DNA from: Parus major
Taxonomy: Eukaryota > Chordata > Aves > Passeriformes > Paridae
Direction of reading: 5' to 3'
DNA length: 64,000 nucleotides
Assembly: GCF_001522545.3 (NCBI RefSeq)
Contig: NC_031770.1
Coordinates: 3,532,281-3,596,280 of the forward strand
Below are positions 43,401 to 55,400 of the stretch, in pieces. How positions within the stretch are numbered: position 1 is the first letter of the stretch; each line of letters opens with the position of its first letter. Below the pieces are notes generated by a model, which was not told the DNA's origin, ran no database searches, and worked only from the letters and a program-made list of their open reading frames with translations. The position numbers and the translations under genes are program-made.

Positions 43401-46400
43401 CTTTGCCTTGAGAGATCAAATCCACACGTGGCAGAGAGAAGAAAAGCACGAGACAGAATCCAGGCTCACCTCGGAGTTGGAGCCACCATCATAAGCACTT
43501 GTAGCCAGTCGAGCCAAGTTACACAAATGCTGGAACAGGTTTAGGCCAGTCATACTGATAGTTTCAGGTTTTAGCTGTGGCATCTAAACAAATATAAAAA
43601 AATATGAGAGGTGGAACAGAGAGCAATTACAGGGTATTTATTTCACTAGCACTGTTATTACTAATTGCTTTTATTATTAATCACATTCAAATGCAGTAGA
43701 CTGGATAATTTGTTCTTGAAAAAAGATCATACCCTGAATGTTAGATACAAAATGAAAATCAAATGTATTTGGCTTAAACAATTCACTTCACCACTGATTT
43801 GAACTCTAGCTATGCAGAGGGGAAAAGAAGTTATTTCATTTTAACATCAGCTGCTTAACTTATCAACAGCAGGAGGATCTGTTAGCATACGTGATGCCCA
43901 TCCAAAAAAACTTGTACATGTTCAAAACTAGACAAAAACCTGTGTAACCTTGGGAAAGAACTAGACTACATTAATTATTGCACAATCTATCCATTTTGTA
44001 ATGTCATCTGTCAAAATGGATAGATGGAACCCTTTGATGAAACCCTGAGCAGAGAGCTCAGCATGTTTGTCTTTTCCAGTGGCTGTATTTGCTGATATTT
44101 GTAGACCCCTCCCAAAAAGAAAAGTCCATTTTTCAGTTCAGGTTGAGCTGTACAGCATAAAGCAAACTAGAGTTTTGTGCAGTTTTTTTTCCAAATTAAA
44201 ATAAAGTGCTACACAGCTGCAGATAGAACACATGGGCTATGTGTAAAGAACCATTCAGGTAAATTGCAATGTGAAAAGAATTCCCACTAATCCATTTCCC
44301 TCCTCTCTCCAAGCAGAGAAAAACCTCTGCATGACAAGCAGGGCCCTCCTGGACTACTGAAGAGATGATTTCCATAGAAACAATTTTAAATACAATTAAC
44401 AGTGTTGATACAGAATGAAACATTCTAATTGGAATTCTAAGGTTGCAATTAATTCTGTACATACCTTTTCCAAAAAAAGATGTTTGTACGTCTCCATACC
44501 CATGGCATGCTGGTCTTTACTCCGTACTTGATTCAAGAACCAGTGTAGTGCATCATCATAACATTCAGAATCTTCTACTAAACAGTGCCACAGGATGTCC
44601 ACTTGTTCTAAACTCAACCCTACAATTAGGGAAGTATTTTTAACTACTCCTCTGTAACACCAACTATTCCATAAAGCCCAAGAATACGCAGAAAAATCAG
44701 AGTATTTCTGTCAGGTCACAGCATATAAATGTATTGTATGACAATTTGACTATCTATAGTGAGAACACCCAAAGATCAATGTAAAAAGTGTAATTTCTTT
44801 CTTCATAATGAAAAATTATTTTCTGACAGTATTACAATACAAAGAATTATTTCTTTTTGGAATATAGTACTCCAGTAAAAGATCTCTGGGAACAATATGG
44901 AAACAAACCAAAGCCCTTAAGTACATAATGTATTATCTTCCCTTAGTAATTAATCCAATCCTATTATTTAGAAAAACTGCAGCACAGAGAATGTGAAAAT
45001 TTGTTCTCACAGAACTACAATAGAATTTCAACTCCAATGTTGGTTCTGTGCTTTTGCCAGAAAATCTTCCTTTTGAAACTGTCTTGGAGATTATTTTCAA
45101 TTGTATGTTTATTAATCTGATAGAAATTACTAAGAAGTATTTTTGCCTTTCTCTGGGGTGCTGCTGTGGTAAGATAACCTCAAATACTCACTGAAATGAT
45201 CTGGAGATCCCAGAGTTGAAAACACACATGTCAGGAATTGAAGACGAACCTGAACCTCTGCACTGTGGCTGTATCTAAATGAAAATTTGGACAAAAAAAT
45301 GCAAGTTTGTTTTGCTGTTTATTGCCATAACTTCTTTCCTACTCATCCATGTGCCTCTTAAAAACATAAATAATTGTTTCTTAAAAGTTTCTTTCTCAAT
45401 TTCTAGTTCAGTGTATGGCCCAAACCCCAGCTGAAGATGCTGCAGAACCACCCCAAAGAGCAGAATGACACAACAGCTGTCACTAGATAAAATCCTTTTT
45501 CTGCTGGGAACTGAGAAAGGGGATAAAAGTGGGTTTTTTTTGTCTTACAGTCCAATTTAACTGCATCATTTTGTCATCTTACAGGATCTAAGTTGTAAAA
45601 TGCTGGTATTTCTACTCTGAATTTCCAATTCCAAATGATACATATTCTTTACCAAAAAAAAATTCATCACTCATTTAAAAATACTGACTTTATTTCTATT
45701 TATACAGTAAAAGCTTGATGGAAAAAGGAGCAGAACAATTTCTCATTTTACCTGAATTTAAAGGATCCTAAATAACTCCTCACTAAAGCAATATCTAATA
45801 TAAAGGGTGAAGTTAGATTTGAAGAAGTGAAATTGGACCCATAAATAGCAACATTTTTCAGATGTGGGTGCCCATATTGACTTTGACATCTGTCAAAACA
45901 TGAACAGTCTCTTCCTCTGGGATTGGGGAGCTGGAAATTGTACTGCTTGTTTATACACACCTGATTTTAATCACACAGATTACAAAGTACAGATGGATGT
46001 ATTCCAACAACAAAAAAAATTATGCAAAGGCTAATGACCAATTTTAAAACATTTGAATAGTTCTAGTATATGAAATCACTTTAATATCAAAACCTTTATG
46101 TTTTATTTGCACACAAATATTCAAACATGACATCTAACAAAAAAATGACACAATAGTTGGGTTTTTTTTAAGAAAAGGAAGCTATTTAAAGTATTTTTAC
46201 AGACTTTTGTCTCCTGAGGCAGGAGATGTCCCTATAGAAAGTATTTACTTACAAGAACACAGCAGCAGCAAGAGAAGACAGCAGAAATGGTTAAAACCAT
46301 AAAATATCAAAACACTCCAAGTCAGCTGTGTACTTACAGTGCGTGTTTGTGTCGTCCCTCCCTGACTGCCTGGATGTAGTGTACCAAATTATCAAAGAAA

Positions 46401-49400
46401 AGTTTCATCATATTTAGTTCCTTTTCTGCCCACCTGTGACAATTTGAAGGACAGAAAGTATTATGGTTGGCTTGAAAAGATCAGAAAAGCCACAGAAAGC
46501 AGCCAGCTGTTACAGGAAAACAGAACACAAGTAACTCCAAAGTAAACATTCCATTTTGCATCTACCATGGAACTGGACTGCACTCTCCTCCTCTTTGCAA
46601 TCCTCAAGGTTTCCTAATGTTATTTTCAGGCATAGGACTGACAGAACACTCCCTTTTGAGCCCATGAAAACTGTTCCCAAAGGCCCGAACTCAGAAAAAG
46701 TCTAACTCAGAACTGGGCATATGTTTAAATGTCGTGTTAAAAAGCCCAGGGAAAACTGCTGATAACCACTGTCACCTTTTCAGAAGTTCTGTCACTCCGT
46801 TCTCTGCAGTTACATGGTTTGCTCTGCTAAGGAATGCTGTACTCTGCATTATCTTCAAATTTCAAAGGTTTTTAGAGTCCCCTAAATGCCAACATTTTTG
46901 GGACAGGAGCCTACTTACATTGTTATCCAATGTGTATCATAGCTGCTCCCAAATTGTTGAAATGTTCCAAACAGTTTGGGAAGAAGACGAAGTGAAACTA
47001 CTACAGATCTGAGGGAGAAAGAAACAATGACAACACATGATTGTTACAAAACTGATAACTGAATTTTGAAATAACTGATTTCAAAATTCCTTTGAGAAGC
47101 TCCAGTTCTGTGAGCAAACCAACTAAAGGAAAGTGCTGTAAATCATAAATCAGAGTCATCTGGGTTGGAAGGGACTTTAAAAGTCACCTCATTCCATCCC
47201 CTGCCAACAGCAGGGACATTTTCCACTATCTCAGGTTGCTCCAAGACCCATCCAGCCTGGCCTTGGACACTTCCAGGGATCCAGGGGCAGCCACAGCTTC
47301 TCTGGGCAACCTGGGCCAGGGCCTCACCACCCTCACAATCAACAATTTATTTCCTCGTATCTAATCTAAACCTACTTTCTTTCAGTTTGAAGCCACTCCC
47401 ACTTGTCCTGTCACTCCAAGCACTTATAAAAAGTCTCTCACCCAGTTTCATGTGGGCTCCTTCAGGTACTGGAAGGCCACAATCAGGTGACTTCTCTTTC
47501 CTAGGCTGAACAATCTCAATTCTCTCAGCATTTCCTCACAGCAGAGGGGCTCCATCCCTCTTATCAACTTCTCTGGCTGTGCTCCAACAGCCCCAGGTCC
47601 TTCCTGTGCTTGTGAAATCTCCCATCAAAGTCAACCAAGAAGTTTTCTGACCCTCAACTACACTTACTTCAATTTCTTTACATGTAACTCCTTGGACACA
47701 CAGCTGAGGTTAATCTCTCAGCATGCTTGTAGCTCATCTCAAATGCAGTTCTCAGCAAAAAGGTAACAGCACAACACAGCAGGTGATGTCCAGCAGTCAC
47801 TTGTATCATGAAAACAAATTCCACTTTCTCCAGTACAATTTCACTGCTTTGGCTGGTATTATAACAAGTCAGATCAAGGTGTTCCTTCCTCACAGAAATT
47901 AGACCCCACAACAGACTTGGTGGAAAAGAATTTGTCTATTCCTCAGCCACCTGTGTAAAATCTGAATACTCAGTGTAAAATGCTTAGGCCAAAGCACTTG
48001 ACCTTGCCCTTGACTGACTGAGGTGCAGACCTGATTTTACCTAAGGCAGAAAGGCAATAACCTCTGGCACAAGGCAGAGCAGACAAATGCACCAAAACAT
48101 GAGAAATTCAGGACACCAAAGACAAAAAGAAACGGAGCATCAGAAACACCTGCAACAGTTTGGAAACTATTTTTATTATTTTGCTCTTGCCTAGTCTAAG
48201 TTGTCTTCCTGTAAAATGAAATAACTGTTAGAGCCAACTTGGATTTCTGGTATGCTGTAAAAACAAGATACTTATAAAACAGATAATTTATGGTTGAAGT
48301 TACCTGTTGTTTGCTAAATTTTCTAAGCAGCCTTCAATAAATCTCATTCGAATCTGTCTGTCAGTGAACCAGCACACTAAAGAACAGAGCAGCTTCTCTG
48401 CCTCATTTATTAACCCTTCAGAGAGATGAATCTACAGCAAGTAGAAAGAAAGGGCAATGAATATTATGCATTTATTTTCTTTCTAAAAATAGTGTTTTCT
48501 GGTATTCAACTCACTGCATCTTCATCCTGGACCAGATCCCAGAGCAGGGTATTTCCTTTCTTACAAACATTATCCAAATTAATGTCTGTCACCGCATTGC
48601 TGTTGTATTGATGTTTGTGAACTGCTGGTCCTGCACAAAATATAAAGACCATTAGTGAATAAACACAAGGAACCATCTGAATTGAACATTATTCCCTAAG
48701 TGCACAAACAACAACACATTTTATTTGTTAACTGGGCTATTTCAAAGCTCAACAACGCTGTAATTGCAGCCTTTTTTCACATATGGGTTTTTAAAAGACC
48801 ATACCAGAAGCCAGAGGGGCAGTTGGGCCAATATTTGCAGTGCTTTTGGCTAATGGCAAAGTGCAATTAAAAACAGCACTGAAGAACTGCAGATGCAATT
48901 GCTTTTTAATTTAATTCATACTTTAATTAAAAGATTTCTTAAGCCTTTCTGTGGTGTCGTGGTCCAAAGGGAGTTATCTCCATAACCACCACGGCTGGAA
49001 CGCAGGGAAGGAGAACATTTCAATAAACTCCCCTCCTACTACGATTCCCTCCATCCAACTAAAAACCAGGAAAAACAAACACCATTTTCCCATGTATTAA
49101 AGCATCAAAGTGCAGGATTTTAGAAACTCATCATGTTTTCATAAACACTGATAGACATTTTCTTTCCTCTCTGTGCCCACAGCTGGCATCCTTCATTGAT
49201 CTACTATTTAATACTATTTTCATGGAACAGCAAAGTCAAGTAGAAAATTCAGACTTGCACACAGAACACTGTAATTATTTGCACATGCAAAACTAGGGGT
49301 GTCAAAAATAAACTGCACTGAGAAGGCCTCATGCTCAACCAGGAATTTGAATCTTCAGTTAGACAAGTAATATCTATGGAAAAGACTGAAAAAAATATGC

Positions 49401-52400
49401 TGATTTATAGATTTATGAAGTTTTTAATAGTTTATTCAACTCTGCAGTGTAGAAAAAGTCCAAATTTTCAATGTCAGGCTGAAATTATTATCATAAAAAC
49501 TTCTTATTTGATTACTTCAGGGAAATAGATAAACAGCACTGGGTCCTGCTGTCTGCTAGACAAGAGCAAAGTTGGTTCTTGCAGGCCAGTGAAGAAAAAC
49601 ATGAACCCCTCACCAACCCTGCTCTCCATTATGTTTAAAAAGAGGGTAAAAGAGAAAATAAAGCTGCCAAAATAGCATATGGAAGGATGATATAATTCTT
49701 GAGAAGTGTTTTAGGAGCATCTTAAATTGCACCCTGAAGTAAACCAGAAGATTTGGCAGTGTAAGATGAAATAGCACAAAATGTCCTTTACTGCAAACTC
49801 CCAAAAGTATGAAGTCATATTTTAAGTCATTTTTCCAGAGTTATCTTCTCTAGAACCCATTATGGTTATTTCATTTATAGGTTCATTTATGATGTCAAAT
49901 GTACAAAATCACAGTAATGTGCACCTACCAGCACAAAAATTACAGAAGGTTTCAGAGAGGAAAATAAAGACAACCTTGCATTTCAGTACCACCTTTCTTT
50001 ACTCTTAAATAACCTGTTAGAAAAAATTACTTACTAGGTTCTTTTGTGCCTTTATTTGTTTGAACTTGCATTCAAAGCTCCAGACAAAATGGGAAAGTGG
50101 GGGATTTAAAAAGATAAACACAGCTAAAACACAGCTAAAAACAAATGAATGTTTCTGTGTTGACAAATCAACACAGGCACAAAAACATATCTCTTGGAGA
50201 AGCATTAAATTCTCAGCAGTCATCATGGTTATTTTGCACAAATACAAATAAATGGTTAAAATAACTGCATTACTTTAATTACTGGAGACTAATTGAAAAC
50301 GACAAACTAAGTTTTTCCATTTTTCTTTTATCACTCTTACCTTGACTCAGATGTTCATGATAGATAGAGGCCAGGTTAGGAAGGTGCTGCTGAAGATGAG
50401 ATGTTAGCTCAGCATGGGAATTAATCTGTACAAGCTCTTCTTCACAGCCAGACTCTTCCCCATCAAAATCTGCCATATTTTTCTCTGATTTTGCACTGAC
50501 TTGAGAACTACTGCAGCTGACATCATCTGCACTAAGCATATCATCAACCATATGCCTGCAAAAGAAGAATATCAGAATGGACAATATCAAAGAGGAAGCT
50601 GTTTATAGCAGACTACAAGTGAGCAGACATCTCCCTAAAGCTATAGTCAGGATGAATCATCTGTTTGAACAGCAGCCCTTGTATGAATTGGAAAAACAAT
50701 TACAGATAAGTAAACTGAAGATCTCACTAGCATGATGACTGGGTTGGCTTCTTAATGTTAACTAAATGCAGCACCTTCAAAAACATTTTTAGCATTTTCT
50801 TAAAAGCTGTCTTATTTATTCAATACTAAAACTTAAGAGAAATCTTTAATCAGATGTCACCAAATCAGTTATCTGTGTAACTGCCTGTGAAAACGATCAT
50901 CTCTGTAAAACAGGATTATCCTGAGCTGCAGCAAAATATCCACGCACCAATTGCTGCCCCAATGGAGGATTTTGCTGCCACTTTTATTTCTGTTATGGAG
51001 GGAGTCAGAAGAAATGCCAAGCTACCTACCCATCATGGTGATGGTGGTGGTGGTGGTGATGGTGGTGGTGGTGCTGGGGCCCAATGAACTGTCGACAGTT
51101 AAATAATTCATTCCCAATAGTTTCCCCAAGGAAGTCCCCCGTGTGAGTTATACAAGAATCTTGAGAGCCTTGTGAAATGTGAGCAGTGCTCATTTCCCCT
51201 GCCATGTCGTGCTCTGCATCCTCAGCATGGGAGCAAGCGTCGAGCATGCGGATGCGATTATCCACCGGCGGCACCGCGTCCGTGTTAAAAACGTGCTCCT
51301 TGCCCGCCCCGTTACTGGCGCCGCTCCTCTCTGACGCCCCCTGGGCATCTCCCAGGCAAATGCCCGTTTGTGATTCCAGTTTTCTGCCTCGTAGATCTGT
51401 GCTCCGACTGCTTTTCTGGGGATTGTGACTCCTGTCCTCTTCCTCTTCGTCCTCCTCCTCTTTGAGAGCCTCGATATCCGCGATGTCTTCCGACTGCACC
51501 TCGCTGCCGGGGCTGCCGGCGGACTGGCTGGCGTGACTGGAGTTGGCCTCGTTGCTGGATCCATCACTGTGGCCACTGCTGCTCCCAGGCCCACTGCTGC
51601 CATCCTCACCACTGTTGGCTGTCTCATCAGAGCTTCCTTGCATGGATTCCTGAAATTATTTCAGGGTTTTTTTTAATATGGGCGGAAAAATAAAGCACCG
51701 CTGGAAATACATAATTAATATCATCATCATCATCATTCAAACATCAGTCTTCCTTTAGGAGGAAATGTGTCACATCTACAAGTTTCCATTCATTCTTTCT
51801 CAATTTGGTTGCTGATGACAAAATGCTCCAAGCAAGATTCAGATTTAATAATTGATTTTTTTGCATTACCTGGCTGCTAACAGGGTGCACACACACAGAG
51901 CCCCATAGTGACACAAAAACAAGGTCTTGCCACCCATTACTGAGAGATTAACCTAACTGAAACACAATTGAAATGCAGGAATACATTTGTCTGAGGTGGT
52001 TTTGAAAGAAGTACAGATAAAACATCATTTTTATAGCTAACAACAGGCAGCTCAGCAACAAAATTCCCGGAGTCAGACTCGTGCTCTTACCTCTGTGTCC
52101 GAAAGGCGCTGCTGGACGTGTTTTGTTCTGTTAATCAGCTGTTCCTCCATTTCAATGTCACTGCCTCCACTCTGATGGGTGTCACTGTTGTCACTACTTT
52201 GAGGGCTTGCTGCTGGTGACCCTAATTCAAAACCACATTTCCCAGTTACTCTGTGACAGGTAATTACTGGAATGTAACAGCCCTGCATAAATCTGCCTCA
52301 AATATTGAGCATTCTTCCAGCAAACAAAGATATAGCTTAAATGATGTGTACCTAAGCACTAAAAATTTCATTTAGAACACTGAGCATTTTACAAAGTTTG

Positions 52401-55400
52401 TATTCTGATGTCTCTTCTTGCCAGAGTTATACTAATTTCCTAGATTCTAGTCGAAATATCACTTCATTTGGTTTCTCATAAAAACAGAATTTCAGATTTA
52501 ATTCTGTTCCAAATTCAAAAGCACTGTAGAATCCAGTGAGCCAGACCATGGTGCACAACTAAAATAATACTTACAAGGAGAAGGGGCTGCTCTTCTGAGC
52601 TCCTCTTCTTCTGAAAGAAAATAGCAGGATGGAAAAATAAGTGACTAAAAATCATTTTGTCAGCATATAACTGTCCATGATTCATAAAAACCAGCAGTAT
52701 GAAGAGAAAGGGAAACTACAGTAAAATGGCTTGGCAGCACCTTTAGTAATGACTGTGGGGAAATACACAGTCAAGTAAAAAACAAAATCACCAAATCAAG
52801 AACAGCATGTAATACCATAAACTAGGTAAAAAGTAAGCAAGCTTTTATAAGATTTTGTGTAGCTGTTAAGTTATAGATGTGTTGTAGAACAAGAATGGTT
52901 ATGGATCATTTTCTGTATTAGAAAGAAAAATACAGACTACTCTAGCTATACAAATAGAATGGATCTGAAACACAAAGCTTTCCAAAAGCACTCAGACTTT
53001 TCATGCTTTCATCTACAGCCTCAAGTTCTGCTGGAAAAATATGCCAGCGTGACACTTTTAAAAAATACTTAAAGGAGAAAGTTCTATACCTGCTTTTTGT
53101 CCAAACTCAACATGAAGAGCTGAGTTTGGACAAAAGAGACTATGGAAATTCTGTATTTAACTCCCGGATCTACTGGAAAACCACACACCTTTTTTGTTTC
53201 CCATGGGCAGGTTGGTACTCAGTAAAGATGCAAAGGAGCTTTGTTTTGACAGCTGAGCCTTAGCTGCCAGTGCATTATTCCACAGGGCTTTGATCAGCAT
53301 GGATGCCAAATACAAGGTCTGGAAAGAAAAGCAGGAAAAAGTCCCATTAAGCAGCAGATTTTGGATATAAAGATCCACTGTTCGTTTTTCTCTACGCCAA
53401 TACTACATCTCACTGAAACAGACTCATCAAAATAAACAAATTAATTAAAAAACATTGTGTGAAACACATTCTAAGTTCAGACAGGAAGTTAAAATTTTCC
53501 ATCAGTTGTTATGTAATCTCTAAAAATTATGCTTCAAAAAGCCAGGAAAGGTGTCATTCAAGAAACATGACAACTTCACTCATAGAGTTCGCCCTTTCTG
53601 CATTAATGAATATTCCTTTAGGATGACAAATCCATCACGGTTCTTTAACACTCTCATTTAATTGCTTTTCTCATGCCAGTGATGTTGCTGGCCTTGTCTT
53701 TACCTGTTCAGTGTGAGCACTGGGATGAAGAGTTGAGACAAGGTTAAGGAGGTGTCTAAGTGGGACAGGGTCCAAGTTTTTGATCAAAGAAGGAAACAAG
53801 TCGTGTATGTAACGACTGCAATGCTTCAGCTACAAGGTACAAACAGAGAAGGTAACAGCAACAGCAAAATAAACAAATAAATCAAACATTGCAGCAAATA
53901 AATGTATTTGTACTAATTTTCAGGAAGCAGTTGTCAAATAATTTCAAACTTCAGCAGATCTGCAATTTGGACTGAAGTAATTTTGACACTGTAAAGCCTG
54001 CAAACGTACAAATCAAATGTAACAGTTCCTTCCTTAGTTCTAGTTCTGAGAGATTAGGTGAAAAAGAAGAACTGGAAGTTTGTTTTGAATTTGAACTTAA
54101 ATATAACTTCTAAAATACTAGTTTATATGCTAGATCTTGAGGGAAGCAGCATTTGCAATGATTACCTTATTAGCAGTGGTAAATACAAATAAAGACTTCT
54201 CAGGAATAGACTGTGTGAGGATTATAAAGAATTCTTTTGTCTTTCCAGTGATGGATGTCAAAAAATATGACAATGTGTTCAGCTAACTACTCTATTTCCA
54301 CATGAAAGTGACAGTGCTCCTGGATGACTCCTCTTTGGTTAAATGCTGCTTTTCACAGTCACTTAAAAGAGTTCAATTACGTTTCTGAGGATGTTGTAAT
54401 TCAACACATAAAATAATGGTTACAAGAAAAAAGTTCTAGAAAAAAATCTTATGTTGGTTAGCACACTTGCACCTCAAAAAGGATTTTTTTCATGATTTAT
54501 TTTATTTTGCCTTCCTGGCATTAAAATATCTGTGTCAGCAATCTACTGTGTACAGGCCAACTTTCACAGGATTCACAGTGCAATGCAATCATGTGGGTTC
54601 CATACAAAGATGCATTTAAACATCCTGAAATAACTTCAGTTGAGGGAAGATGAATTTTTGTCGAAAGGCTCATTTAAAAAGTGGAAAAATATACTTTAAG
54701 GCCTTCTATTCTTTTAGTCTGAAAGTGTCAGCCTATGAAACAGTGTTAGAGGTTTAAGCCTTTTGCAGGAAGTGATCAGGACATACTTAATTCTGACATC
54801 AAACATACTGTGAAACTATCACAATGCCAAAATGAACACTTAAACTGTAAAAGAATTACCAAAATTAGGTAATTATATTATTCCTAAAGCAGTATAAAAT
54901 ATATTTAAAAGATCCAGAGGTCTAACAGTGTGTGAGATACTGTGTGGAAACACCAAGGAAGTGAAAATACCGTTTTAAAATGTAGTGTGAAATAAATAAT
55001 TATTAATTACTCTGACACAGAAAAATGTTGGAGTAAATGCTGTTCCAATGAGCATTTAATTAACATTCCAGCTGCAAGTTTTAATGTTAATGGACCACAC
55101 TGGTTTCACAATGTGTGTTCAGTACTATTTGACTGAAATAAATGACAAAGAAATATTGAACACAAAAACAAATCCCCTTTAAATTCTAACCTGTTATAAC
55201 AGTGTGTTCCCTAGGCCTGTTCATGCCCATTGTATTCAAATCCCCTAAATAAAAAATGTCACAATCTAAAATAACACAGCGACCCATTAAAAGTAGCACA
55301 CAAATAAATCTTTCTGAAGGCAAAAAGCCCATCAGAGTTTCCAGCTTTAGCAAGCAAAAAATAAAATTTCAGTGCCTTCTATAGATTTTAACACCAGTGG

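Larger units (their letters stand above)
41958..46918 (-). other. USP34 introns between exons 19 and 12
   Basis: Contains the inverted repeat at 43985-44025. Nothing else recognised in the 413-1063 bp introns. Confidence 0.8.
50556..53188 (-). other. USP34 introns around exons 8, 7 and 6
   Basis: Introns of 474, 441, 353 and 578 bp. A short ATC run lies near 51719-51735, and the 15-bp hairpin at 53095-53135. Nothing else seen. Confidence 0.8.

Noticed and set aside
51186..51676. Alternative frames within exon 8
   Set aside because: Shadows of the low-complexity linker; the conserved frame is clear from the human match.
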